This document shows, one piece after another, positions 1 through 12,164 of a stretch of DNA of 64,000 nucleotides (position 1 is the stretch's first letter; every line of letters starts with the position of its first letter). The notes under the pieces are model-generated. The model was not told the origin of the DNA. It saw nothing but the letters and a program-made list of their open reading frames with translations, and searched no databases. The translations under genes and the position numbers were made by a program. Source of the stretch: Isoetes taiwanensis (taxonomy: Eukaryota; Streptophyta; Lycopodiopsida; Isoetales; Isoetaceae); contig JAJEKV010000024.1 in NCBI GenBank assembly GCA_021234155.1, positions 14,856,913 to 14,920,912 of the forward strand, written 5' to 3'.

Positions 1-403
1 TTTATACTTTATAAGCATGTTTCTAGGAATATAATATGCCAATTCTAACTAATTCCTAGCTTAAAATTAGAATTATCAAGTTATTTTTCTAAAGTTCATG
101 ACTTTTTAGTGTGTTTCAAGCTGAATGTCTCACACGTTGCGCCCAGCCCGAAAATGAGATTCTCATTATCTGTCGTGGCGCGACGTGTGAGACCATCCTA
201 CTTTTTGAAGTTTTGGCTCACTGATTTTAATCTTTTTATGTTCTTATTCACTCTAACTGTTACTAGCTTAGCATATACTACAAAAATGAGAAAAGAAAAA
301 ATTTTCCCATTTTCCGAGGTTTAAGGATCCTATCAAGTTAGCACTACTGGGAGCATGGTCAGTGCTTTGCTCTTGGTCCCCAAGAACATTGCTCTGATAC
401 CAC
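1..403 (-). mobile_element. 5' leader of a minus-strand LTR retrotransposon (internal region, off-window)
   Basis: This stretch lies on the internal side of the LTR at 404-1962 and begins, on the minus strand, with a primer-binding site. It should be the untranslated leader of an LTR retrotransposon whose gag-pol continues beyond position 1. No gag-like reading frame is recognisable here, so the assignment rests on position beside the LTR and primer-binding site. Confidence 0.5.
391..403 (-). promoter_or_regulatory. Primer-binding site for initiator tRNA-Met
   Basis: On the minus strand the bases just past the LTR read GTGGTATCAGAGC. TGGTATCAGAGC is the usual plant LTR-retrotransposon primer-binding site, complementary to the 3' end of initiator tRNA-Met. 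One base separates it from the LTR. It fixes the element as minus-strand and the adjacent LTR as the 5' LTR. Confidence 0.8.
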
Positions 404-1962
404 TGTGACGTCCCCTACTCGTATACGGTGCACTCACCATATACAAACAGGAGTTCATCCCCCATACCAGCTCTATACTGATACAGGGCCCTCCACATAT
501 CACTGTGACCGTACTGGGCCCCCAGTGGGAAGAGTGAAGGGGTCATTTTACCCCATCTCCCTCAGGGCCTACCTAGCTGCGGAAGCGTAAACATACATGT
601 CAGTATACAACATAATCACAAATCCACCTCGAAGGGTGGTGCATCAACATCTGCATAGACAATGATCAGCATCATACATAGGGGTTCCTACCCTAGGCTC
701 AAACTCGAAGGGGTGACTGACGGTTTGGGTCCCCAGAGTTCATTGCAGACAGAATTCATGGATTTGGCTGGCATAAGAATATGGCACAGGGTTGTCCACT
801 CCATCCGCCCCTCCTTTGCACACCTTGCAGAGTAGGCTGAAAAGTGTTGGGACCTAACTGTAGCCCGCCGGATGTATAGCCAAAGGGGCTATTCCTGGGT
901 TGCATCTCCCTAGTTCCGATGGGGCAGGTATGGATCGCTCCCTCCAGAGATCTACATGCTGACTCAAGGTGACTAGAGGGCCACTGCCCTTATTCGACTT
1001 AACCCACTGGAGAGTGACGCATCACTCCACGGGTGTCAAGCCCATGCCTTGCCCACACGCAGTGGCAAGCCATTAGACCTAGTCCACAATGATCCCCGGC
1101 AGACTTTACACACCAGAGGGATCGTTCAAGAGTCAGAACACGAACCTCTTTATAAGCCAATCTGGACCCTTCACCCACAACCAGGTGTGGCTCTTGTGCA
1201 CAGGCCGAATCTACAGTGTGCTAGAGAGGCTAACTAGGAGCATCAACTACTAGGCTTGGGGTCTCTACCCCCCTTCCCAATACAAGGAGTTCACAGATAT
1301 ACATCATCCATATACATCACAGAAGAACTAAAGAACTAGATCTAATCTATATCATAGAGTTAGGTTCTTTAGTTAGAGTCTGGTATCTAGAGATCTAGAT
1401 GGCTGCTATGGGCAATTTAATAGGCTAAACCTACTGATTCAATGACTGAAAGACGGTTTAAGCTATTAAATTGACTAAATACCTGATCTCCTGACCAGAG
1501 TTCGACCATCCTGCTGAACTACTCGAATCAAGGAAAACTAATGGTGCAATTCGCTCAGACAGAGTCTGGGAGGCGGTTTTGCCTCCTGGGACAACCAAAA
1601 CAGAGCTTTGGAACCCTATGGACGAAAATGGCAAGTTAGGGTTTCCTCCTACCTAAATAGACAAGGGGTTAGGGCTAGGGTTTCCAATTATCCCTTTAAG
1701 CATGTGGGATAATTGGGAATGGCCCACTTGCCTTTAATGGCTAGGTGGCATAAATGCATCTACATGGAAAGGTGTGCACCTTAATAAATGTGCACATTGG
1801 TAAATTTGCACATTAATAACAAATGCACATACCTTGTAAGTTGCCCCCTGGGGCTACTAACCTGGCTACACGTCGGCGTATACGTCAGTCGGGGTGGCGT
1901 GTACGCGTGACGAGGTAGTACAATATACGTCCTGGGACCGTATACTGTGCTGGAACGTCACA
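404..1962 (-). mobile_element. Long terminal repeat (5' LTR), family copy 1
   Basis: On the plus strand the segment starts TGTGACGTCCCC and ends GGAACGTCACA, so it has the TG...CA ends and imperfect inverted termini of an LTR. It is about 1.56 kb. The same termini and much internal sequence recur at 21587-23168, for example the blocks around 640-660, 720-800, 1000-1090 and 1260-1300. The primer-binding site on its low side makes it a 5' LTR on the minus strand. Small open frames inside are not supported as genes. Confidence 0.8.
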
Positions 1963-3084
1963 AGTTTAACGAATACGTCAGTTTTGGGTGCATATTCACA
2001 CGGGGGGTGACTCCGGGCAACGAGAGTTGTTGGATAGGCATATTCACCCCTTATTCCTTAATCTACACTGTACATAAAGTTCCTCGTTTGTGGGGTATGC
2101 AAGTACAAAATTTGCTATACTGTATAACAAGATTCGCAAAATACTATAAGATTTCAAGTGGAATACTATATGGTGTTGATTTTGTACGTGCAAAATACAA
2201 TTATGAGGGCTCTCGCTGCCCTACGTCACCCCTTGTATGAATATGCACCCAAACCAAAGGGGGTTTAAGGGGGATTTTAATTTAAATGTGTTAGACCCAA
2301 TGGTTGTGTTAATTAATGTCAATGGTAGTTATGTGTTGGTTGTTAATGTCAATGGTTGTTATGTGTTGGGGGATTTAATTTTTATATGTTGGATGTTAAT
2401 GGTTTGTGTTGCAAAAATTTTTTGCCCTTCTCGGGCCTTAGGGACATCCCGGTGTGACAAAAATTTTAGAATTCAAACCGAAAAAAACTAGAATTCATTT
2501 GAGGCTTTCATCACTGTTGTAGCTTTTGAATTTCATCACAATAAAACAAATAGAACATAAGTAAAAGTTACCATAAGGATAGTTCGGATTGATCCCATTA
2601 TTCTAAAAGTCATAAAGTTTGCAACACCTATACACAAACATTTTTCAACTGGAATTTAATAGCAGCCTTTGGCCTCCATGGATTCTTGTGGTGAGAAACC
2701 AAAGTGGGAAACTTTTACGCTTGTTAGCACAAGGATCTAGAAGCCTTGGAATTTGCTTAATAACCGCCTCAAAATCTAAAAATGCATGGTAATTTTTGCA
2801 ACCTTCATCGGAATGAGCCATAAAACAATATCCAATAAGCGCAATCTCAGATTAATCAATTTGGTAGGATGTGAAAGCCTACCAAACCCGGCCGAAAAAT
2901 TGCTGTTTTAGCATATATAACTTAACCAAACATATCCATATCATACACTATCAAAAGATCTCGGAGAGAGCTTTCAGCATAATAAAAATCATCTCAAACA
3001 GAGCTCTGGATCAAAAGTTATGATAAGAAATGTGTTGCCGGCGGGGAAACTGCACTACATGCGCCCTTCAAGCCCTTCATGTGC
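1963..3084. other. Non-coding flank, possibly with a second LTR remnant
   Basis: No gene is seen. At about 2450-2458 the plus strand reads CGGTGTGACA, so the minus strand starts TGTCACACCGGGATGTCCC, which looks like the start of another LTR. Related GTGCATATTCA-type motifs occur near 1986, 2036 and 2238. No matching far end or target-site duplication was found. Short AT-rich repeats of TGTTAATGTCAATGG type lie at about 2308-2370. Confidence 0.25.
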
Positions 3085-3255
3085 CCATTATGCACCACAC
3101 ACACAAAAAGAGGGCTTTTGTTGTGAGCCATTTGTTGTTGACCATTATGCACCACACGCACAAAAAGAGGGCTTTTGTTGTGAGCCATTGGTTGTTGACC
3201 ATTATGCACCGCACGCACAAAAAAAAGGGTTTTGTTGTGAGCCATTGGTTGTTGA
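3085..3255. repeat. 57-bp minisatellite, three units
   Basis: CCATTATGCACC restarts at 3085, 3142 and 3199, and the next unit boundary is at 3256, giving three units of exactly 57 bp with few differences. As 57 is a multiple of three, every frame free of stops in one unit stays open across all three, which explains overlapping open frames on both strands here. None is supported as a gene. Confidence 0.9.
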
Positions 3256-5180
3256 CCATTGGAAAAAAAAGGCTAAAATCAATGGCTCAGAAATGGTGCA
3301 CTCTAGATGTACACATTAGTACATCCATTTGAATACATCACGAAATCATAGAAAAACCTTAGTGAAAAGCGTACAAAAACACAAAGAAAACCCCATGTTA
3401 TTATGCTACATATTTATACTCAAACTCTAGCATGCAAATTTAATGCCCAATGCTGAAGGTATTGAAATTTTACATTTAACAATTTGGATCAAAAAGGTCT
3501 AGAGGAAAAAGTAACTTGATAAGACTTACAGTAATAAGCCTAGCTCCAGCTAGATTACAGCCATGTCAAGGCCAATAGGCGTTCTTCCACATCCAGAATA
3601 GAAATCCAATAGCTTCAATTTAGGTTTAGCTTCTGATTTTGTTATCTTTAACTTTCCTTTCAAATTGTGTATTCTTGCCAAATTCTGCAGTGGCAACACC
3701 ACGTGAAGATGTTAGACTGATGCACTTCAGGACTGCTGCTGCAATGGCTGCACAGCAGCTCACAGAAAGTGTAATAGCTTTAAGTACAGCCCATGGCATA
3801 ATAGTAATCACATCAAAGGATAGGCCATTTGATTGAAATTTTACCTGTAATCATTCCAATACCATTAGAATAATCGCAAGGAGCATAACAAGGTAGAAAA
3901 CAACTCACCAAAGATGGCACTTGCACAACTTTAATTTTTCCAGTTATTCACAAGGGACAATGAATAACTGGAAAAAAAATTGACAAGGGAAACAGTGTTG
4001 CCCATATCCTCTTGAAAATCTAGAGATACATCTTTGGATGTTAGCATAGACAGTCTTCCTTCATGGTAAGAAGGAAAAGAGCTCCAATGTGTGATCCGAT
4101 GTGTGATCCGGTGTGTGTTGAAGGTAAATATCAGAGGGAATTTCTAATTTCCAGGGTCGTACGATGCAAATATATGAAATCTACGGATGAGCACTATGCC
4201 ACATCTGGCATGATGTGGCAGCTATGTGGATAGGCTAGAATTGCAGAAATTGTTGTAGGAGGGGTTAGGCAAGCCTACTAATCAGGCAATGAGTTAAAAA
4301 AGAAATCAGACACTTTAGTAATATGGAGCCAAAATAAAATGACTGGTTTTATTTGCCGGAGATCCTGTATTTAGCATAATTTCATGCTGATGCTGCAATA
4401 GCGAGAGATGTTCCCTCCAACTGGAGTTTCAATTCCATGGCTAATCCTTTCTCTTGAGGGTTAAATAACTCACGTGTGGGCAAGCCTATGTAGCACAAAA
4501 TCGTAAGGGGGGGCAAAAACAAAAAGAAGTACCTGTAAGGTTTATCAGAAGGGCCTGGATATAACTGCTTTAAGGACCAGATAGAGTGGTATGAGCAATC
4601 TGAAAATGCGTAACTTGATCATAATAGAGCAGGAGCTTTTGTAAAGAAGCTAAACACATTTTTATTAACCACATACTCGCAGGATTATAATGAAGCTAAG
4701 AAAACGAATTGCCTTCACCATTTATATGTATAAATTTCCAAACGGACCACCTGGCCATAGCTCAACCCGACGACAAATGCTTGGAAAAATCATCAGAAAT
4801 GTACTGGTGCCCATAATTATTTGCAACTCCTCATAGAGCCACAACCACAACTTAGGCAATAAAATCTAGAAGACTTAAGAGCATGAAAATGATCTGTCAT
4901 GTCCCAACACCGGAGGGTACCTTCATTCCAGTCTAGACATTTAGAATGAATATGCGTGTTAATTCTTCTGTTGATGATATGACACAACATGAAATTGATA
5001 TACTACATTGGTTCAAAAGAAATGGTTCAGAAGAAATGGTTCAGAAGACCAACGTATGCTAACCTAATAGCTGCATGCAAGGAGTACAAAAGTACTTAAA
5101 TAGACCATTGACACAGAAACTTATCAAACAAAAATTTAAGGCCATGTGTTTGAATATAGCAGACGGATTCATGGAAGCAA
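3256..5180. other. Non-coding stretch
   Basis: No supported gene, RNA gene or mobile element is visible. A short repeat of GTGTGATCCG type lies near 4090-4115. Sixty-residue frames near 3630-3830 lie opposite each other and match no family I recognise. Confidence 0.4.
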
Positions 5181-5710
5181 ATAGAATAGAATAGAATAGT
5201 TTTTGTAACGTCCACGGAGACCAATAGGTCATGGGACCCATACAATGGGCTAGTACAATCATTACTACTAGGATTAAAAAACCCCTGCCTCGCAAGGTTT
5301 TCAAGGGAAAAACCTTTGCAGTAATGATGATACTAGAGAAACGGAGATAATGACTACTGAGGGCTCAGTAATTGCATTTGTTTATCTAGAACCTCAAGTA
5401 TGTATAATGTCAAGTCATGTACAGATGGTGCTCTGAGAAGTTGTGGAAGCGTGGAATGGAATGCTAAGGTCAAAAAATGATTCCGGACTATCTCAAAAGC
5501 AGGGCAACTCAGAAGAGTATGGCTTTCATCTTCAATAACCTGTAACTGGCAACATGCACATAGTCTCGCTTCTCGTGGCAATTGTGGCCGCTCCCATCTA
5601 CCTGTCTCAATCCGTAGCCTGTGGGACCCCGTGCGAATTGATGCAATAGCTACAAGCTTGTTCCTGGACAATGAAGCAAGCAAATAAGCTTGGGGCCCTG
5701 GTGCCAAGGT
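5181..5710 (-). mobile_element. LINE 3' fragment with (TTCTA)n tail, 5'-truncated
   Basis: The minus strand encodes the last part of a reverse-transcriptase polyprotein, about 5354-5700. It contains the C-terminal signature SHRLRIETGRW, then CACC...H...C zinc-finger spacing (CACCQLQ, HTLLSCP). The nearly intact LINE at 49.67-52.1 kb has the same block (SHRLQIEVGRW, CLLC, HTFLACTAY). The 3' end on the minus strand is a short TTCTA array (5181-5199 on the plus strand). Only about 0.5 kb survives, a typical 5'-truncated insertion. A close relative lies at 20791-21586. Confidence 0.75.
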
Positions 5711-7389
5711 GGGAATAAAGAAATGGGGCAGAGCAGAGCTTCCATGCCTACAACAACCTTAGCCTAACCTCAAAGGATCTTGTCCACAGTGGCAGACATT
5801 TATCTGTGCAATATACAAATGAAGTTTGCCTCTTTGTGATGATGGGATGGATATTATTGAGTATGAACAAATGTTCATTAGATAGATATAGCACAAAGTA
5901 TTCTACCATGTTTGTGAATAAATAGGAGCTGCAAGTGGCCACATAACAATCAGAAGATTTTGAAGGACATTGACTTTTAATCAGAACAGTGTGCCTTTAA
6001 GAACAAAATCATTGATGCAGATTACCAAGAATAACTTCTTACCTAAAATTAGCAAAAAACAAAACATGTAGTAATGCAAGACCTCTTTTTACCAGATGAA
6101 TTCGACTTGTGTCAACTGGTGCAGCGAGATCAAGGCAGAACCTCGATGTAAATTCAGATGAAGCAGCCAAATTATAACCTTAGAAAAATTATAACCTGAT
6201 GCAACAAATCTGCAATTGCCGTATGACATCCGATGTTTGATGAAGCTAAAAAACATGGCTATGCAAATTCAAATCTACCCATTTTTTAAGAAGCATAATA
6301 AAAGTAATTTGATCTACCCATTTGTGAAATTAAAAATATGAAAGCATGCCAATCCATATGGCCAACATTCAAGCTTCGATAACTACAGTAGGAAGGATAA
6401 AGCATCCATCGAAGCCCTCGGAATAGATAAGGCAAACTTTGAAAATCGTAGCAATAAACACATTCCTGATTTTTGGAAATCGGAATTTTCCCCCGGCATC
6501 TAAGATCCCCAAACCTTGGTAAATCTGACTAAAAAAAAAAAAAATCCAAAAAGTTTTTCTCCAAACCAAAAATCCAAAATTTAAACAATAGATTTCATAT
6601 TTTCTATGAATGCACCCGTTTTTTTGAATTGAATGGAAATCACAACTTATAAAACACGACTTTTATCTACATAGTGTCAACAAAGTGAAGAAATTTGACA
6701 TTCCTGCAAATTATTGTAACACGTGTCATATTATAGTTGGCAGAGAAGGAAACAAACATGGCATCTTAACTTTATGTATGTTTAAATGAAGAGGAGGTTA
6801 AGCCTTCCCTCGAGGGGAGTGTTGACCTCCCTAAAACTACAAGTCGAGCAATTAAATCAATGAATAAGAATAGAACAGTGTTGTAGTTCTGGAACAAATC
6901 CACAACTCACGGAGCATAGCAAGTTCTAGGTCCAACAAACCTCCGGTTCTTAGGTTGGGACTCCAAGCGCAAGAATACAGAAGAAAGTTTCAGCTGCAAC
7001 TTGATGCAAGATGCTTCTATGTAGAATAATGTTCTGCAGATTATTACGATAACCACCAGGCTCAGAGGATTATCATGATAACCTCCAGGCCCAGAGATTT
7101 TAGTAGTTTAGCTCATTTTCATTTAATGGTTTGCAATGGCCAGATCTTGATAAATTGCAACACATTGCCAGGATGGTCCATCTTTAATTTTATTTCCAAG
7201 GGGAAGATCTGAATACCACAAACAACAATCTAAGAAAAAGCTTATTACAGAAGCCAGGATGATGGGAAGCAAAATTTATTGTTACTGCCAAGTCTCGACG
7301 ACCATACGGATATTCGTATCATATGAACATTATACTCGTATGTACAAAAGATGGTCGTCACATGGATGCAAAAGGGCAGTTGCATAAGA

Positions 7390-7394
<5 letters not shown>
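5711..7394. other. Non-coding stretch
   Basis: No supported gene. It is AT-rich with scattered homopolymer runs (an A run near 6531-6543). Short frames at 5748-5942 and 6369-6569 match no known family. Confidence 0.4.
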
Positions 7395-7422
<28 letters not shown>

Positions 7423-7501
7423 GTTTTTGAGGGTAAGAGTATGATATATTAATATAATATATTAAATACAGTTTTCCCTTGTATGGGAATATTAGAGAGC
7501 G

Positions 7502-10500
7502 TCATTCAGTACTTGGCCTTTGTGGCTCAAGACCATGTTCGTCCTCAGATAACCAATGACATTTGAAGAATACGTAGAAACCTTGTATTTTTCCAATCCT
7601 GTCTAGAGCTTTATTGTACTTGCAACCAAATTTCCGATGATGAGTTAAAGCCATAAGGGCCACCTCCATATTGAAAACGTTTTTTATCTTATCTAAGGAG
7701 AACTGCTGTCCACCCAGAGCAATTCCACAACGATGCTTCCATATTGCCCACATGGCTATGTTGACAAGAGATGCTAAAATTATTTCCCCATCGGTGGCCA
7801 CCAGTGTACCTGGCCATTGTAGCACACCAACACCAATAAGAGGACAGACCCAGTCCCAGAAGGTCTGGACTTTGGGACAGAAGAGCAAGTGTGAGAGGGT
7901 CTCTGCAGTGTTGCAACCAAGAGGCACCTATCAGTTAGGCGAATCCCCTTTTGATATAGTCTTACCATAGTATTCAGTCCCCCTTGTAGTGCTATCCACC
8001 TAAAAACTTGTAATCTCTTTGAGCATAAAGTTGACTATGATTTGACTAGTAACTGTGTAGCTTGAATACCATCAACGCCCAATCTGCCAGCAGCCTTTAG
8101 CGGGGGGCGGGAACAAAGAAGGTTGTAGAGAGTGCTGACCACATATTTCTCTTCCTGCTTACAGCTCCATCGGTCACTTGGGCCATCCTTACCTGAGAGG
8201 CCTTCCAAGGTACATCGAATTTCTCCAAAGATCTTTCTATCTCCTTCCCCAACGTTATGCACCCTATGCTTAAAGCGGGACCAAGAGATCCATCTCTCAC
8301 CATCCCACAAATGCTCCAGCCTGGTAAAGCCTGACTGTCTCCACTTAATGAATATACGGGGGTGTGTAAGAGCTAGAGGGAGGCTGTTTCTTGACCAAAC
8401 CTTTGTGTTCCAAAAAATGCTCAGCTTACCAGCCTCTCTGGGTATATTCATGGGCTCAAATAAATTTTGAATTTCCAGCCAAGCTTCAAGTATCTTACGC
8501 ATGACGGGAGATGCGCATGGGGCAATTTTATAACTAAAGAAGAAGGAACCCATTTCATCACAGGGTAAAGATGGCTTACCTATTATTGTACAACGCTGAA
8601 GCCAGTATATGACAAAGTGTAAAGCGGGGGAGGAGACACCATGCAAAGCCCTCCAAACATATTTTCCAGCTAAAATGTGTGTTTGGGTTATCAGATCTTT
8701 GCATCCCATTCCGCCATCACCTATACCGAGACACATTTCTGCTAGGCCACCTTATGCATTCCTCCTTTCCATATGAATTTCCTGATAATGGCCTGGATTT
8801 GATGGTAGATAGCCTTCTGGGCCACAATAGCTGAGGAGTAGTAAACATGGGAAGCAGCTAGAACTGCCTTAGCCACTGCTATCCTTCCAGCAATCGATAA
8901 ACCTTTGGCTGACCATAGATTGATTTTCTTCCTCAGGTGGTCCAAAATAGGTGACCATAAACCTTTTAAGTTTGTAGAGAGGACTAAAGGTAGGCCAAGG
9001 AGCTTGGTAGCCTCATCCTTAAGCACTCGAGATTTTTCACTCTTGGATCAACATCTTCCTCAAAGGGCCAAATAACAGCACATTTTGATACATTGAGCTC
9101 TATCCCTGATATCTTTCCAAAAACATCTAATACTTCATGAAAGGACTCAAAACTAGAGTCGTCAAATCTAAGGAAGATGAATGTATCATCTGCATATTGC
9201 ATAATCGTAAGTTTATCCTGAGATTCCGGAAGTTGAAGCCCTGAGAGAGTGCCCTCCAAGACTTTAAACTCCACCAATCTGGTAAGAAAATTGGCAATGA
9301 TTAAGAATAGGTAGGGTGCCAGGGGGCATCCTTGTCGAATTCCCTTTCTTAGTTCAAACAGGCCAGAGGGCTGCCCATTGATAAGAACTGAAGCTGAGGC
9401 AAGCTTGTTCAGGCCCAACGATAGTTCAACGAATGAGGTATCGCTGTCTCTTTGGGGCAGTTCTCCTTCCTCCTCACTTGCTTTGTAACATTACCATTCT
9501 TTTAATATATTGATGACACAGTTCTTCAAAAAAAAAAAAAAAAAAAACCCCATATGTAGCATGATATCTCGAAGACCCCTCCAACGAAGGGTATCGTAAG
9601 CTTTACGAAAATCCATCTTAACAAAAACTCAATTCTATTTGGAAAGCTTACACCAGTGCAGCCCTTCTCTTTCTGCAATGAAGTTATCCAGGATGTGCCT
9701 CCCTGATAAAAAGGCTGTTTGCTCATTCCCAATAACTTTACCAAGGATAGGCTTCAATCGGTTGGCGATTACTTTCATGACGACCTTGTATAACACATTG
9801 GTCAAGGCAATTGGTCTCCATTCACTTAGCCTTTGTGGTTGAGCAACCTTAGGAACTAAGGAGATAAAACCCACGGATAGAGCAGGATGTAGATAATGGG
9901 CGTCCCAGGTCCCTTGACTGCTTTGATGAATGCCAGCCCAAGAAGGTCCCAAAATTCCACAAAAAACTCGGGAGGGAACCCATCAGGGCCAGGGGATTTA
10001 CCTAAAGCAAGTGTTAGGCTCCCTTCACTCACATCATCCCTTAACTCACATGTTAAGCTCCTATTATCATCTTGCGAAATTTTGACCCCCCATTGTAATT
10101 TTGCCAACCAACTTTGGAGCAGAGGATCATAATCACAGAGGAGAGGGTCCTCTTTGAATATGTTCTGAAAGCTATCTCTCACATACGAACCGATCCCATC
10201 AGATGAGTCAATCTTGTTTTGTTGGTCATCAATAATGGAAGTAATACCATTCTCAGCCAACTGAGCTCCTGCGAGTATGAAAAAGTGCTTGGAGTTCTCA
10301 TGATTTGCCTCTGTATACCATTTAGTTTTGGATCTAACTGCAGCCCCTCTGGCTTCTTCCTCTTCAATAGCCTTTGCTCTGCCTTCAACATCTGCCTCCA
10401 GTGAATGGAGGACAGTATTGAAAGGGTCCAAGAGAAGTTCTTGTTTAGTGACTCTGAGCTGGTCATATACATTATTTTTGGCTCTTCTAAACTCCATAGC

Positions 10501-11406
10501 TCTATCCCTGCCCCATTTCTTGATCCAACCCTTGATCTCTCTAATCCCCTGAACCCAAGCCTTCATACTTGGTATCCCATTCTCTTGTTGACGTGAGACA
10601 AGAAAGGCTCGAAAAGGATCACAAAAGGAGGACTTTCCAAGTAACGAGGCGCTGAATTTGAAAGGTACATTTCCCATTCTTCTGGCAGAAGGAGCATCCT
10701 CAAAAGTAAGCTTTTGTGGGACGTGGTCAGATTGGGTGAAGGCCAAATCCCCTTCTACAAAACATCTATCCAAGAAGCTAGCTGTTTTGTTGGCTAGGTA
10801 GAACCTGTCTAGCAAACAATAGACACGATCATGCCCTTTCTGCTTATTGGACCAAGAAAAGGATGTATTTGAAGGTGGAATCAAGGTAAAGCCCACATTG
10901 TCAAGAAGAGAGTTCCATGCTGCACTCTCCTCTGCAGAGAGATTCCTGTGGAGGCCGATTTTTTGGTCCCATATATCGGTCATGTTCAGGTCTCCCCCCA
11001 GAAGCCAGTTTTCAACCTCCTGCCTGGTGATCCAAATTTCTATTTCTTTCCACAGAGTGGCCCTTTCTGCAGGTTTATTAGAGGCATAGATATTGAGTAG
11101 TCCCCACCTACAGCCCTGTGTTTCGAGGACTACTGCCTGCCATCTACCCTTTGCGCCCTTATGCTGGTATACAACCCTTTGTCCTTTCCATAGTAAAGCA
11201 GTACAACCCTTTGTACCTGAGGCTGGGCAGGTGAATGAATCATATTGTTCCCCTATCCAGGTACCTAGAGAGCTAGCCTCAAAATCAGGTAGTCTATGTT
11301 CCTGGATAAGAATGATGTCAGCCGCCATGGACCATATTGCAGCAAGTACTCTAGCTCGCTTCAGAGCCCCCTTGATTCCCCTTAAATTCCAGGATATCAC
11401 TTTCAT
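7502..11406 (-). pseudogene. L1 ORF2: endonuclease-reverse transcriptase, frameshifted
   Basis: ORF2 nicks target DNA and copies LINE RNA at the nick. It starts at the ATG whose complement ends at 11406. The N-terminal part (11406-9856) is an APE-type endonuclease with the N-terminal SWNLRG, the metal-binding glutamate in IQEHR, GGDLNM and the terminal SDH motif. The reverse transcriptase then runs through ALTNVLYK and FLSGRHILDN (about 9.8-9.7 kb), GIRQGCPLAPYLF and YADD (about 9.35-9.2 kb). The maturase-like and RNase-H-side region follows, then a zf-RVT-like end (CNTAETLSHLLFC, 7.93-7.85 kb). Frames change near 9.9, 9.65, 9.0, 8.74 and 7.95 kb and an A-tailed insertion splits the polymerase, so it cannot make a full protein. 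Confidence 0.85.
9430..9547 (+). mobile_element. Very short L1 3' end with poly(A), inserted in ORF2
   Basis: The minus-strand reverse-transcriptase reading is broken between DIMLHMG and the block leading into GLNKLASAS. The intruding plus-strand DNA is about 100 bp ending in a 20-base A run (9528-9547). It resembles plant L1 3' ends (TTTTAATATATTGATGACAC before the A run). It is read as an extremely 5'-truncated L1 insertion in the opposite orientation to its host. The left edge is approximate. Confidence 0.6.
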
Positions 11407-12164
11407 TTTATTTCATTGTGTCCCCGAGGTAACACCTTTGCGTCCCTCCGTCACTAATCAAACTTAACCCAAAAACCAAGTCAATGCTATAGTATTGTGC
11501 CCATTGCCCTTTGATCCCCGTGTCAAAATTGGGTAGGTGACATTGTATAATTTCACTATTTTGCCCTTGCCCTTCGACACCCGTGTTGGAATTGAGTTGG
11601 TAACATTGAATAATATCATTATTTTCCCCTTGCCCTTCGACACCCGTGTTGGAATTGAGTAGGTAACATTGTATAATGTCTTTATTTTGCCAAGTAACAT
11701 CCTGTAATTTCCCAACCCAGCGAACTCTAATGTTGCAAGGGTGGCATTGTGTAGTGCTTTGTTGAATAGCCTTATGGACTTGACCCCATAGTATCACCCA
11801 TGGAGTTGAAAAAACACAACAAGGACCGAGATATAGATAAGTATTTAGATTATGCATATCATAAAGAGGCAGTATATATGTCTAGCCACATGGAGACAGA
11901 TTTTTAGAAAAACTGGGGGATTTTACCCACCTAGCATACTTAGGCAGCTAAGCTGCATACAACTTAAAATCTCGTTCATTCGATCTAGAAAGGATGCGTT
12001 CTCTCACAACACCTGTTTTGAATTATATTCCAAATAGAAGCGAAAGCAACCAGAAAGCAACCAGCCGGCAATTGTTGCGACACCAAGAACTAACCATAAG
12101 AACTAACCTAAAAATCTGTAGCAGGGGCTCCACGAGCATGCAAATTACGGTCTTCCTCATGACT
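11407..12164 (-). other. LINE ORF1-ORF2 spacer
   Basis: Between ORF1 (stop near 12165) and ORF2 (start 11406) lie about 750 bases. They hold the 63-bp repeat and otherwise no recognisable coding domain. Short frames on both strands are by-products of the repeat or chance. Confidence 0.5.
11506..11694. repeat. 63-bp tandem repeat, three units, in the LINE ORF1-ORF2 spacer
   Basis: GCCCTT(T/C)GA restarts at 11506, 11569 and 11632, giving three diverged 63-bp units. On the minus strand all three stay open because 63 is divisible by three. It sits just upstream of the ORF2 start, between ORF1 and ORF2 of the minus-strand L1. Polymorphic tandem repeats in LINE untranslated regions are common; whether this one has promoter or ribosome-related activity is unknown. 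Confidence 0.8.

Noticed and set aside
3018-3332. Overlapping 60-100 codon frames on both strands
   Set aside because: They arise from a 57-bp tandem repeat whose unit length is divisible by three; no family similarity and no splice or start context.
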